Shown here: positions 25,824 to 36,008 of the stretch, one piece after another | Numbering within the stretch: the first letter of the stretch is position 1 | Layout of the letters: each line of letters begins with the position of its first letter | Source: G965212005 sp965212005 | GTDB taxonomy: Bacteria; Pseudomonadota; Gammaproteobacteria; Porifericomitales; Porifericomitaceae | Direction of reading: 5' to 3' | NCBI GenBank assembly: GCA_965212005.1 | Contig: OZ243038.1 | Coordinates: 2,294,001-2,358,000 of the forward strand | Length of the DNA stretch: 64,000 nucleotides | Notes under the pieces: model-generated | What the model saw: only the letters and a program-made list of their open reading frames with translations | Database searches by the model: none | What the model was told of the DNA's origin: nothing | Made by a program: the position numbers and the translations under genes

Positions 25824-27424
25824 TTTCGCTCGCCCGCCTGTTTTATAATACCGGCGACGGCGTCGCTGCCTTCCCGCTCGGCAATACCCAGTGCAGTCTC
25901 GCCATTATTATTACGGGCGTTGACGTCAGCGCCTTTGGCCATCAGCAGCGCCGCCGCCTTGTCCCTGCCCCAGTGCGCCGCATTATGCAGTGGGGTCTCG
26001 CCATTATTATTACGGGCGTTGACGTCAGCGCCGTTGGCAATCAGCAGCGCCGCCTGCTCCTGGCTTCGCTGCGCCGCCCAATGCAGTGGGGTAACGCCAT
26101 CATTATTTCTGGCGTTGACGTCAGCGCTGTTGGCAATCAGCAACGCCGCCACCTTCTCATCGGACGCCCCATGCAGGGGGGTATTAGCGCCAGCGTTGAC
26201 GTCAGCGCCGTTGGCAATCAGCAACGCCGCCACCTTCTCATTGGCCGCACTATACAGGGGGGTATTAGCGCCAGCGTTGACGTCAGCGCCTTTGGCAATC
26301 AGCAACACCGCCATCTTCTCATGACCTTGCTCCGCCGCATCATGCAGGGGAGTCGTTCCATACTCACTGTCGGCGTTGACGTCAGCGCCGTTGGCAATCA
26401 GCAACGCCGCCATCTTCTCATGACCTCGCTCCGCCGCATAATGCAGGGGAGTCGTTCCATACTCACTATCGGCGTTGACCTCAGCGCCGTTGGCAATCAG
26501 CAGCGCCACCACCTTCTCATCGGCCGCCCCATGCAGGGGGGTAACGCCATCAATATTTCTGGCGTTGACGTCAGCGCCGTTGGCAATCAGCAACGCCGCC
26601 ACCTTCTCATTGGCCGCCTTATGCAGGGGGGTGGCACCACGCGTATTGCGGGCGTTGATGTCAGCGCCGTTAGCAATCAGCAACGCCGCCACCTTCTCAT
26701 CGACCGCCAAATGCAGGGGGGTCGGGCTCCAATTGCCGGTGTTGACGTCAGCGCCGTTGGCAATCAGCAGCGCCGCCACCTTCTCATCGGCCGCCCAATG
26801 CAGGGGGGTCCAGCCATTATTAGCGCGGGCGTTGACGTCAGCCTCTTCGGCAATCAGCAATGCCGCCACCTGCGCCTGGCCTTGCTGCGTCGCCAAATGC
26901 AGGGGGGTCTCGCCATACGTACCGCCGGCGTTGACGTCAGCGCCGTTGGCAATCAGCATCGCCACCACCTTCTCATCGGCCGCCCAATGCAGGGGGGTAC
27001 GGTCACGCTTATTGCCGTCGTTGACGTCAGCGCCGTTGGCAATCAGCAACGCCGCCACCTTCTCCTGGCCTTGCTGCGCCGCCCAATGCAGAGGGGTATC
27101 GCCATCATTATTGCCGGCGTTGACGTCAACGCCTTTGGCGATCAGCAACGCCGCTATCCGGTCATTGCCTTTCCACGCCGCAACATGCAGGGGGGAGACG
27201 TCGCGCAAAGTTTCGTCTCCAATTTTCACATCGGCTCGGTCATCAATCGCAGAAAAACCATGGTGGGACAGGAAAGATTCCAGAGTCGCCGGCTCGGTGC
27301 CGGCGGCGTTCGCCGGCCGCCAGCCATCGCCCGTAGCAGCAGCAAGCGCGACAAGCGCCAGCAGCAGAATAAGATCAGCCGCTTTTCTCTGGACGGCTTT
27401 TTTATGGGCGTGGCTTCCGCTCAT
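25820..27424 (-). CDS. Secreted ankyrin-repeat protein, 534 aa
   Basis: Residues 1-42 are a long signal peptide (MSGSHAHKKAVQRKAADLIL...ANA). Residues 43-70 form a constant domain (ATLESFLSHHGFSAIDDRAD). The rest is about 14 ankyrin repeats of the TPLHxAA...ALLIANGADVNA type, ending IAEREGSDAVAGIIKQAG. Repeat length alternates between 33, 30 and 27 residues; the shorter ones drop residues around the turn between the helices (AADEKVAALL for AAERGHEKMAALL). Stop and start overlap neighbours by ATGA on both sides. It probably binds proteins outside the cytoplasm; the target is unknown. Confidence 0.9.
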   Translation of the reverse strand: MSGSHAHKKAVQRKAADLILLLALVALAAATGDGWRPANAAGTEPATLESFLSHHGFSAIDDRADVKIGDETLRDVSPLHVAAWKGNDRIAALLIAKGVDVNAGNNDGDTPLHWAAQQGQEKVAALLIANGADVNDGNKRDRTPLHWAADEKVVAMLIANGADVNAGGTYGETPLHLATQQGQAQVAALLIAEEADVNARANNGWTPLHWAADEKVAALLIANGADVNTGNWSPTPLHLAVDEKVAALLIANGADINARNTRGATPLHKAANEKVAALLIANGADVNARNIDGVTPLHGAADEKVVALLIANGAEVNADSEYGTTPLHYAAERGHEKMAALLIANGADVNADSEYGTTPLHDAAEQGHEKMAVLLIAKGADVNAGANTPLYSAANEKVAALLIANGADVNAGANTPLHGASDEKVAALLIANSADVNARNNDGVTPLHWAAQRSQEQAALLIANGADVNARNNNGETPLHNAAHWGRDKAAALLMAKGADVNARNNNGETALGIAEREGSDAVAGIIKQAGERK

Positions 27425-29248
27425 TTTCGCCCGCCCGCCTGTTTTATAATACCGACGACGGCGTCGCTGGCAATATCCAGTGGGGTATCGCCATTATTAT
27501 TACGGGCGTTGACGTCAGCCTCTTGAGCGAGCAGCAGCGCCGCTACCTTCTCATGTCCCTCAAACGCCGCTTTATGCAGGGGAGGCCTGCCATCATTACG
27601 ACGGACGTTGAAGCCAGCCTCTTTGGCGAGCGACGGCGCCGCTATATTGTCTTTGCCCCAGAACGCCGCCCAATGCAGTGGGGTCCAGCCATTATTAGCG
27701 CGGGCGTTGACGTCAGCCTCTCTGGCCATCAGCAGCGCCGCCACCTTCTCCCAGCCGCCGAACGCCGCAACATGCAGGGGGGTATCGCCAAGGCCATCGC
27801 GGGCGTTGACGTCAGCGCCTTCGGCAATCAGCATCGCCGCTACCTTCTCATATCCCTCAAACGCCGCTTTATGCAGGGGGGTATTGCCATCATTACGACG
27901 GGCGTTGACGTCAGCGCCTTTGGCCATCAGCAGCGCCGCCGCCTGTTCCTGGCTTCGCTGCGCCGCCCAATGCAGGGGGGTATCGCCATTATTACGACGG
28001 GCGTTGACGTCAGCGCCTTTGGCCATCAGCAGCGCCGCCGTCTTCTCCCGGCCTGTCCATGCCGCTGTATGCAGGGGGGTAGCGCCGCCAAACGTGCGGG
28101 CGTTGACGTCAGCGCCGCTGGCAATCAGCATCGCCGCTATCCTGTCATTGCCTTTCCATGCCGCCTCATGCAGGGGGGTATCGCCACCCTTATCGCGGGC
28201 GTTGACGTCACCCCCTTTGGCAATCAGCATCGCCGCTATCCTGTCATTGTATCTGCGCGCCACCTCATGCAGGGGGGTCTCGCCATCGTCATTTTCGGCA
28301 TTGACGTCAGCGCCGTTGGCCATCAGCAGCGCCGCCACCTTCTCATCGGTCGCATCATGCAGGGGGGTATTGCCATTATTACGACGGGTGTTGATGTCAG
28401 CTCCTTTGGCCATCAGCAGCGCCGCTACCTTCTCATTGGCTGCCTCATGCAGGGGGGTAGCGCCATCATTATCGCGGGCGTTGACGTCAGCGCCTTTGGC
28501 AATCAGCATCGCTGCCACCTTCTCCTGGCCTTTCAGCGCCGCCCTATGCAGGGGGGTATCGCTATGCTCATCGCGGGCGTTGACGTTAGCGCCGTTGGCA
28601 ATCAGCATCGCCGCCACTTTCTCCTGGCCTGCCCACGCCGCATCATACAGGGGGGTATCGCCATTATTACGACGGGCGTTGACGTCAGCCCCTTCGGCAA
28701 TCAGCATCGCCGCTATCCTGTCATCGTCCCTGCGCGCCGCCCTATGCAGGGGGGTGTTGCCATACTGACCGCCGGCGTTGACGTCAGCTCCTTTGGCAAT
28801 CAGCATCGCCGCCACCTTCTCCTCGGCCGCCTCATGCAGGGGGGTCTCGCCATCCTTATCGCGGGCGTTGACGTCAGCGCCTTCGGCAATCAGCATCGCC
28901 GCTACCTTCTCCTGGCCTTGCCGCGCTGCCCTATGCAGGGGAGTCTCGCCATTCTTACTGCCGGTGTTGATGTCAACTCCTTTGGCGATAAGCAAAGCCA
29001 CTATCCTGGCTTGCCCACGCCACATCATGCAGGGCCGGCCGGCCATTCTCACTGCCGGCGTTGACGTCAGCCTCGCTGGCGATCAGCAATGCCGCTGTCT
29101 GCTCCTGGCCTTTCCACGCCGCAACATCCAAGGGGGAGACATCGCGCAAAGTTTCGTCTCCAATTTTCACATCGGCGCGGTCATCAATCGCAGCAAAACC
29201 ATGGCAGGACAGGAAAGATTCCAGTTTCTGGGCGTGGCTTCCGCTCAT
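27421..29248 (-). pseudogene. Ankyrin-repeat protein without signal peptide, frameshifted near its start
   Basis: ATG 29248 gives MSGSHAQKLESFLSCHGFAA. Compared with its neighbours, the signal peptide region is deleted in frame. About 17 bases' worth of sequence near 29015-29030 carries a single-base frame change (HDVAWASQDSG versus RGQARIVALL), after which about 15 repeats run uninterrupted to the stop at 27421 (IIKQAGGRK). The body remains open from an internal ATG (29052), so a shortened product is possible. Confidence 0.8.
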
Positions 29249-31416
29249 TTTCGCCCGCCAGCCTGTTTTATAATACCGGCGACAGCGTCGCTGCCTTCCT
29301 GCTCGGCAATATCCAGTGGAGTCTCGCCATCGTTATTTTCGGCATTGACGTCAGCGCCTTTGGCTATCAGCAGCGCCGCCGCCTTCTCCTGGCCTTTCAG
29401 CGCCGCATTATGCAGGGGGGTATCGCCATCATTATTGTCGGCGTTGACGTCAGCTCCTTTGGCGAGCAACAGCGTCGCCACCTTCTCATCGGCCGCCCAA
29501 TGCAGGGGGGTCTCACCATCATTATTGCTGGCATTGACGTCAGCCCCTTTGGTGAGCAACAGCGCCGCCATCTTCTCATCGCCTAGCAACGTCGCTACCT
29601 TCTTGACCGCCCCATGCAGGGGGGTATCGCTATCCTTATCGCGGGCGTTGACGTCAGCGCCGTTGGCAATCAGCAACGCCGCCACCTTGTCCCGGCCCCA
29701 CCACGCCGCACCATGCAGGGGAGTCGTGCCATACTTATTGTCGGCGTTGACGTCAGCGCCTTTGGCCATCAGCAGCGCCGCCATCTTGTCCATGCGTTGC
29801 TCCACTGCCCAATGCAGGGGGGTATCGCCATCATTATCGCGGGCGTTGACGTCAGCTCCTTCAGCAATCAGTAGCTCAGCAATCAGCAGCGCCGCCACCT
29901 TCACAGGATCGGCCGCCGTATGCAAGGGGGTAGAGCCATCCTTATCGCCGACGTTGACGTCAGCCCCTTCGGCAATCAGCATCGCCGCCACCTTCTCATC
30001 GGGCACCCAATGCAGGGGGGTAACGCCATCATTATTGCTGGCGTTGACGTCAGCTCCTTTGGCAATCAGAAACGCCGCCACCCTGCCGTTGTACCTGAGC
30101 ACCGCCCAATGCAGGGGGGTATCGCTATACTTATTGCGGGCGTTGACGTCAGCACCTTTGGCAATCAGCAGCGCCGCCACCTTCTCATAGTCCACCCCAT
30201 GCAGGGGGGTACTGCCACCCTTATCGCGGGCATTGACGTCAGCGCCTTTGGCAATCAGCAGCGCCACCACCTTCTCATCGGGCGTACCATACTGGGGGGC
30301 GCCCTCGTCATCATAAGGGCGAGCCGCATGATGCAGTGGGGTCTGGCCATACTCATCGCGGGCATTGACGTCAGCGCCGTTGGCAATCAGCAGCGCCGCC
30401 ACCTTCTCATCGCCCGCCCTATGCAAGGGGGTCACGCCATCATTATTGCTGGCGTTGACGTCAGCGCCGTTGGCAATCAGCAGCGCCGCCACCTTCTCCC
30501 CGCCCCACCACGCCGCACCATGCAGGGGAGTCGTTCCATACTTACTGTCGGCGTTGATCTCAGCGCCGCTGGCAATCAGCATCGCCGCCACCTTCTCATC
30601 GGCCGCCGAGTACAGGGGGGTCTCGCCATAGTTAGTGATGGCATTGACGTCAGCCCCTTTGGCGAGCAACAGCGCCACCACCTTCTCCCAGCCTTTCTGC
30701 GCTGCCCAATGCAGGGGGGTATAGCTATAATTAGCGATGGCATTGACGTCAGCCCCTTCGGCAATCAGCAACGCCGCCACCTTCTCATCGGCCGCCTCAT
30801 GCAGGGGGGTATCGCCATCATTACGACGGGCATTAACGTCAGCGCCTTTGGCGAGCAACAGCGCCGCCACCTTCTCATCGGCCGCTCTATGCAGTGGGGT
30901 CACGCCACGCTTATTGCTGGCGTTGACGTCAGCGCCTTCGGCAATCAGCAACGCCGCCACCTTCTCATCGGTCGCCTCATGCAGGGGGGTATCGCCAACA
31001 ATATTTCGGGCGTTGACGTCAGCCTCTTCGGCAATCAGCATCGCCGCTATCTTGTCCCAGCCGCCACTCGCCGCAGCATGCAGGGTGGTATCGCCATACT
31101 TACCGCCGGCGTTGATGTCAACGCCTTTGGCAATCAGCAACGCAGCTATCCGGTCATTGCCTTTCCACGCCGCAACATGCAGGGGGGAGACGTCGCGCAA
31201 AGTTTCGTCTCCAATTTTCACATCGGCGCGGTCATCAATCGCAACAAAACCATGGCGGGACAGGAAAGATTCCAGAGTCGCCGGCTCGGTGCCGGCGGCG
31301 TTCGCCGGCCGCCAGCCATCGCCCGTAGCAGCAGCAAGCGCGACAAGCGCCAGCAGCAGAATAAGATCAGCTGCTTTTCTCTGGACGGCTTTTTTATGGG
31401 CGTGGCTTCCGCTCAT
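29245..31416 (-). CDS. Secreted ankyrin-repeat protein, 723 aa (largest of the operon)
   Basis: It has the same signal peptide and LESFLSRHGFVAIDDRAD domain as its neighbours, followed by about 20 ankyrin repeats of mixed 33/30/27-residue length. Some repeats are irregular (RPYDDEGAPQYGTPDEKVVA; LLIAELLIAEGADV, an internal 5-residue duplication). It ends IIKQAGGRK. It overlaps the next gene by four bases. Confidence 0.9.
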   Translation of the reverse strand: MSGSHAHKKAVQRKAADLILLLALVALAAATGDGWRPANAAGTEPATLESFLSRHGFVAIDDRADVKIGDETLRDVSPLHVAAWKGNDRIAALLIAKGVDINAGGKYGDTTLHAAASGGWDKIAAMLIAEEADVNARNIVGDTPLHEATDEKVAALLIAEGADVNASNKRGVTPLHRAADEKVAALLLAKGADVNARRNDGDTPLHEAADEKVAALLIAEGADVNAIANYSYTPLHWAAQKGWEKVVALLLAKGADVNAITNYGETPLYSAADEKVAAMLIASGAEINADSKYGTTPLHGAAWWGGEKVAALLIANGADVNASNNDGVTPLHRAGDEKVAALLIANGADVNARDEYGQTPLHHAARPYDDEGAPQYGTPDEKVVALLIAKGADVNARDKGGSTPLHGVDYEKVAALLIAKGADVNARNKYSDTPLHWAVLRYNGRVAAFLIAKGADVNASNNDGVTPLHWVPDEKVAAMLIAEGADVNVGDKDGSTPLHTAADPVKVAALLIAELLIAEGADVNARDNDGDTPLHWAVEQRMDKMAALLMAKGADVNADNKYGTTPLHGAAWWGRDKVAALLIANGADVNARDKDSDTPLHGAVKKVATLLGDEKMAALLLTKGADVNASNNDGETPLHWAADEKVATLLLAKGADVNADNNDGDTPLHNAALKGQEKAAALLIAKGADVNAENNDGETPLDIAEQEGSDAVAGIIKQAGGRK

Positions 31417-32021
31417 TTTCGTCCGCCAGCCTGTTTTATAATACCGACGACGGCGTCGCTGCCTTCTCGCTCGGCAATATCCAGTGGGGTCTCGCCATCG
31501 TTATTTTCGGCATTGACGTCAGCTCCTTTGGCAATCAGCAGCGCCGCCATCCTGTCATTGTACCTGTGCCACCGCGCCGCATAATGCAGGGGGGTGTTGC
31601 CGTTCTCATTGTCGGCGTTGACGTCAACGCCGTTGGCAATCAGCAACGCCGCCACCTTCTCCTGACCTTGCTGCGCCGCCCAATGCAGGGGGGTATCGCC
31701 ATCATTATTGCCGTCGTTGACGTCAACTCCTTTGGCAATCAGCAACGCCGCTATCCTGTGATTGCCTTTCCACGCCGCAACATCCAAGGGGGAGACGTCG
31801 GACAAAGTTTTGTCTCCAATTTTCACATCGGCGCGGTCATCAATCGCAGAAAAACCATGGTGGGACAGGAAAGATTCCAGAGTCGCCGGCTCGGTGCTGG
31901 CGGCGTTCGCCAGCCGCCAGCCATCGCCCGTAGCAGCAGCAAGCGCGACAAGCGCCAGCAGCAGAATAAGATCAGCTGCTTTTCTCTGGACGGCTTTTTT
32001 ATGGGCGTAGCTTCCGCTCAT
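31413..32021 (-). CDS. Secreted ankyrin-repeat protein, 202 aa (shortest complete)
   Basis: Signal peptide, constant domain (LESFLSHHGFSAIDDRAD) and only about four repeats, ending IIKQAGGRK. The length difference from its 723-residue neighbour is entirely in repeat number, showing expansion or contraction by recombination between repeats. ATGA overlaps on both sides. Confidence 0.9.
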   Translation of the reverse strand: MSGSYAHKKAVQRKAADLILLLALVALAAATGDGWRLANAASTEPATLESFLSHHGFSAIDDRADVKIGDKTLSDVSPLDVAAWKGNHRIAALLIAKGVDVNDGNNDGDTPLHWAAQQGQEKVAALLIANGVDVNADNENGNTPLHYAARWHRYNDRMAALLIAKGADVNAENNDGETPLDIAEREGSDAVVGIIKQAGGRK

Positions 32022-33550
32022 GTTCGCCCGCCAGCCTGTTTTATAATACCGACGACGGCGTCGCTGCCTTCCCGCTCGGCAATATCCAGTGGGGTATCGC
32101 CATTATTATTACGGGCTTTGACGTCAGCCTCTTGAGCGAGCAGCAACGCCGCTAACTTCTCATGTCCCTCAAGCGCCGCTTGATGCAGGGGGGTATCGCC
32201 AAGGTTATCGCGGGCGTTGACGTCAGCTCCTTTGGCGAGCAACAGCGCCGCTACCTTCTCCTGGCCTTGCTGCGCTGCCTCATGCAGGGGGGTCTCGCCA
32301 AGGCCATCGCGGGCGTTGACGTCAGCCCCGTTGGCGAGCAACAGCGCCGCCACCTTCTCCTGGTCTTGCTGCGCCGCCTCATGCAGGGGGTTCTCATCGC
32401 CGATGTTGACGTCAGCCCCTTTGGCAATCAGCAGAGCCGCTACCTTCTCATCGGCCGCAAAATGCAGGGGGGTACGGCTACGCTTATCGCGGGCGTTGAC
32501 GTCAGCCCCTTCGGCAATCAACAGCGCCGCCACCTTCTCATCGGCCGCCTTATGCAGGGGGGTCTCGCCATCATTACTGCTGGCGTTGACGTCAGCGCCT
32601 TTGGCAATCAGCATCGCCGCCACCTTCTCCTGGCCTTCCTGCGCCGCCCTATGCAGGGGAGTCGTGCCATACTTAGTGATGGCATTAACGTCAGCCCCTT
32701 CGGCAATCAGCAGCACCGCCACCTTCTCCTCAGCCTCATCATGCAGGGGGGTATAGCCATCCTTATTGCGGGCGTTGACGTCAGCGCCTTTGGCAATCAG
32801 CAGTGCCGTCACCTTCTCCTGGCCTTCCCACGCCGCCTCATGCAGAGGGGTCCGGCCATTCTCACTGCCGGCGTTGACGTTAGCGCCTTTGGCAATCAGC
32901 AGCACCGCCGTCTTCTCCTGGCCTTCCCACGCCGCAAAATGCAGGGGGGTATAGCCATCCTTATCGCGGGCGTTGACGTTAGCGCCTTTGGCAATCAGCA
33001 GCACCGCCGTCTTCTCCTGGCCTTCCCACGCCGCCGTATCATGCAGGGGGGTATAGCCATCCTTATCGCGGGCGTTGACGTCAGCGCCTTTGGCAATCAG
33101 CATCGCCGCCACCTTCTCCCGGCCCCACCACGCCGCACTATGCAGGGGGGTACCGCTATCCTCAGTGCGGGCGTTGACGTCAGCGCCTTTGGCAATCAGC
33201 ATCGCCGCCACCTTGTCATCGGCCGCATTATGCAGGGGGGTACGGCCAAGCTTATTGCCAGCGTTGAAGTCAGCCCCTTCGGCAATCAGCAGTGCCGCCG
33301 CCTTCTCCTGGCCTGCCCACGCCGCAAAATGCAGGGGGGTGTTGCCGTTCTCATTGCCGGCATTAACGTCAGCCCTTTCGGCAATCAGCATCGCCGCCAC
33401 CTTCTCCTGGCCTGCCCACGCCGCAACATGCAGGGGGAAGACGCCGCGCAAAGTTTTGTCTCCAATTTTCACATCGGCGCGGTCATCAATCGCAGCAAAA
33501 CCATGGCAGGACAGGAAAGATTCCAGTTTCTGGGCGTGGCTTCCGCTCAT
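32018..33550 (-). CDS. Ankyrin-repeat protein lacking a signal peptide, 510 aa
   Basis: It begins MSGSHAQKLESFLSCHGFAA, with the same in-frame loss of the signal peptide as the gene ending at 29248. About 13 repeats follow, including three near-identical consecutive ones (GYTPLHFAAWEGQEKTAVLL type). It ends IIKQAGGRT. Without the signal it should stay in the cytoplasm or use another export route. Confidence 0.9.
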   Translation of the reverse strand: MSGSHAQKLESFLSCHGFAAIDDRADVKIGDKTLRGVFPLHVAAWAGQEKVAAMLIAERADVNAGNENGNTPLHFAAWAGQEKAAALLIAEGADFNAGNKLGRTPLHNAADDKVAAMLIAKGADVNARTEDSGTPLHSAAWWGREKVAAMLIAKGADVNARDKDGYTPLHDTAAWEGQEKTAVLLIAKGANVNARDKDGYTPLHFAAWEGQEKTAVLLIAKGANVNAGSENGRTPLHEAAWEGQEKVTALLIAKGADVNARNKDGYTPLHDEAEEKVAVLLIAEGADVNAITKYGTTPLHRAAQEGQEKVAAMLIAKGADVNASSNDGETPLHKAADEKVAALLIAEGADVNARDKRSRTPLHFAADEKVAALLIAKGADVNIGDENPLHEAAQQDQEKVAALLLANGADVNARDGLGETPLHEAAQQGQEKVAALLLAKGADVNARDNLGDTPLHQAALEGHEKLAALLLAQEADVKARNNNGDTPLDIAEREGSDAVVGIIKQAGGRT

Positions 33551-33564
33551 GTTCGTCCGCCAGC

Positions 33565-33656
33565 CTATTTTATAATACCGACGACGGCATCGCTGCCTTC
33601 CCGCTCGGCAATATCCAGTGGGGTATCGCCATCGTCATTTTCGGCATTGACGTCAG
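33565..33656 (-). pseudogene. C-terminal scrap of a further upstream ankyrin gene
   Basis: It reads DVNAENDDGDTPLDIAEREG then SDAVVGIIK and stops at TAG where the paralogues have CAG (KQAG). The 5' side is cut at 33656 by IS91-like sequence, so the original first gene(s) and the promoter of the operon are lost or lie elsewhere. Confidence 0.8.
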
Positions 33657-34796
33657 AAGTATAGGAAGAATTAACACCCTATAATTATAGCAAGAATTAA
33701 CACCCTGTTTTCCTTATTCCACCAAGAAAAGAAAGAGCGTTCGCGAAGTCATCGTCCAGTCCTGGAACACCCGCAATCTGACTGACTTCAGCCGACACGC
33801 CCAATATTGCTCCTTCCCGCCAGTCATCCCTGCCAAATACCGGCCACCAGGCATGCCGACTACCTGCCACTACTGTTGCCGGCGGGAATTTGCTGAGTTG
33901 ACTGAGTCAAACTGATCTCGACGGCTACCCGAACAAACCTATTTGGGCTGGTGTCCCGCTCTCGGGTAATGGGTTGAATTCTTTTGCTTCCGCTTTTCTT
34001 TGAAGGTGCACAAGGATCTGCTTGATCCGCGCAAGGCCTTCGATACTGTCGATTACCTTGACAGTGCCGACGCACTCTTCGCAAGTTGTAATATCAATGT
34101 TGAAAACTCGTTTCAAGCGTTGTGCCCAGATCATCGCGGCGTGACGTTTTGCCGGTGTGCAGTGATCTGTTTTACGAGTTCCCTGGCCGCGTTTTGCCGG
34201 TGTTATCAGGGAACGCGATGCTTGCCATTCAATGCGAACACGCCGTGGAATCGAGTCAGGTTCACCCTGGGCTTCGGCACCAGGGCAGCAAGCCGAGCCA
34301 TGCCATCCGGCAGCTCGAAGATGACGTGGGTAGTGCCATCTCGATAAGGCGTCTTCAGCTGATGGCGGAGGTTGCCGTTTGACGTTAACGAAAGCTGCTT
34401 TTCCGAAACCGCCGGTATCGGCGGAAACGATCTGGTTTCTTGCGTCCATCAGCCTGGGCTGCTACCTCTGCATGCAGGTAGAAACCGGCTATCTTGCCTG
34501 CCGTGTCACTGTATTGTTCCTCTGGATCACAGGTTGGCATCGTCGGCAATGTAAACACCTTGCGTCCTGCCTGCGGGCCACCGCGATGCGATAGATGATC
34601 GAGTGTCCCAACAGCTGATCCATCGATCCCGCGGGTACCGCATCCGTAACCAGGTAACTGTTCCCGGCATCCCGCTCCAACAGACCTTGCCGTTCCAGAA
34701 AACAGCTAACGCGGTGGGCAATCGCTTGGGCGTTTCTGGTTGGTCGGCGATCTGACCCGGCAAAATCAGGCTGACTCATCAAGGCGGTCGACATAC
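33657..34796 (-). pseudogene. IS91-family transposase and element end, degraded
   Basis: On the minus strand from about 34790: RVSCFLERQGLLERD, MDQLLGHSIIYRIAVA, then in other frames LAALVPKPRVNLTRFHGVF, and finally MIWAQRLKRVFNIDITTCEE with CVGTVKVI. This is the usual C-terminal half of IS91-type Y2 transposases, with at least three frameshifts. The terminal part (33657-33890) repeats at 1237-1450 and 4178-4322. It is flanked by an ankyrin scrap and an RHS core. Confidence 0.8.
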
Positions 34797-35966
34797 ACCC
34801 AGACCGATATGCGCAGCTACCGCTACGATGCCAACGGCAACATTGTGGACCGGAACGACAGCTACGAGCGCAACCGCTATGCCTACGATGCGCTGGATCG
34901 CCTGCACAGCGAGCGCATGGAAGAAGAGGTCGCCATAGGCTACACTTATGATATGAACGGCAACCGCCTGAATGTGACGCAGGCAGGAGATAGCAGCCAG
35001 CGTTACGACTACATTTCTGGCAGCAATCGTCTGCTAACCAGTGAGGAACGGCGTGGCCCGGAGGCGGCGCCCTTTGCCCCCCGAGCGGACCGGCGCCTGG
35101 AATACAACGATGCCGGACGCCTGTGGAGGCTCTACGAAGGCGAAGGAGCCGATAAGCCGCTACGCGCCGGATACATCTACAACGGTATGGGGCAACGCAC
35201 TCGCAAGATCGTACACGAGGCAGAAGGCCGCCGGTGCACCACGATCTACCACTACGACCTGCAAGGGATGCTTATCACCGAGACCGGGGCCGATGGCAGC
35301 GTGTTGCGCGATTACCTGTGGGTCAACGCCCAGCCGGTGGCGCAGATTGATAAGCAGGCAGAGCAGGAACGGATTACCTATCTGTATCCGGACCATCTAA
35401 TGACCACGCGCCTGGGGATGGACGAGACAGGGACCGTGGTCTGGCGTTGGGAAGGAGAGGCATTCGGGCAGAGCGGCGCCGAGCAGGACCCGGATGGAGA
35501 CGGACGAGAGGTGGTCATGCGCCTGCGTTTTCCGGGTCAATATCACGACACCGAGAGTGATCTGTACTACAACTGGAACCGTTATTATGACCCCTCTATC
35601 GGTCGTTACATTACTTCCGATGTGATCGGATTAGAGGGAGGTATGAATACTTATGTTTATGCGAACAATAATTCGCTTGGATTCATGAACCCAATGGCAA
35701 AAACGTGGAAAGACTCGGCTGAAGAATACGGTAAAGAACGTCTAGTAAAATGCATTTCGGAAGGAGAGAAGGAAAAATATCCATTGGTAGGTGCGAAGGA
35801 ATGCAAAAAGTGCTGTGGCGAGACGCTTGCCACTCCGAATATATGGGTGAGTTTGGTACAGACTGGATACCTAGAAGGCTACCTTAGTGTCTGTCAGACT
35901 GGGTGTGATAAAGAATTCAAAGTTTCACAATATCCGCAAAACCAGTGCAAGAGCATGGGAGGTTGA
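34797..35966 (+). CDS. RHS core with Cys-rich tip (module 4)
   Basis: RHS repeats start at the IS91-like border (TDMRSYRYDANGNIVDRN). The core YYDPSIGRYITSDVIGLEGG, boundary FMNPMAKTW and a Cys-rich tip follow: ECKKCCGETL, VCQTGC, QCKSM. One base fewer near the end (CATGGGAGGTTG) makes the frame stop at MGG*, so the common KWDFMFNVEF tail is lost but still readable in the next frame. Genes A4 and B4 follow. Confidence 0.8.
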   Translation, partial: TQTDMRSYRYDANGNIVDRNDSYERNRYAYDALDRLHSERMEEEVAIGYTYDMNGNRLNVTQAGDSSQRYDYISGSNRLLTSEERRGPEAAPFAPRADRRLEYNDAGRLWRLYEGEGADKPLRAGYIYNGMGQRTRKIVHEAEGRRCTTIYHYDLQGMLITETGADGSVLRDYLWVNAQPVAQIDKQAEQERITYLYPDHLMTTRLGMDETGTVVWRWEGEAFGQSGAEQDPDGDGREVVMRLRFPGQYHDTESDLYYNWNRYYDPSIGRYITSDVIGLEGGMNTYVYANNNSLGFMNPMAKTWKDSAEEYGKERLVKCISEGEKEKYPLVGAKECKKCCGETLATPNIWVSLVQTGYLEGYLSVCQTGCDKEFKVSQYPQNQCKSMGG

Positions 35967-36008
35967 AATGGGATTTCATGTTCAATGTGGAGTTTTAATA
36001 CCATAGTC

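Noticed and set aside
25820..33550. Short regularly spaced DNA repeats resembling a CRISPR array
   Set aside because: The period is 81-99 bases with no constant spacer/repeat division, and it is fully explained by ankyrin codons. No cas genes are present.
25973..33664. Very long plus-strand ORFs (about 500 codons each) across the ankyrin operon
   Set aside because: They are the antisense of the ankyrin repeats; their apparent repeats simply mirror the coding strand. Only the minus strand gives a known fold, signal peptides and ATGA-coupled starts.
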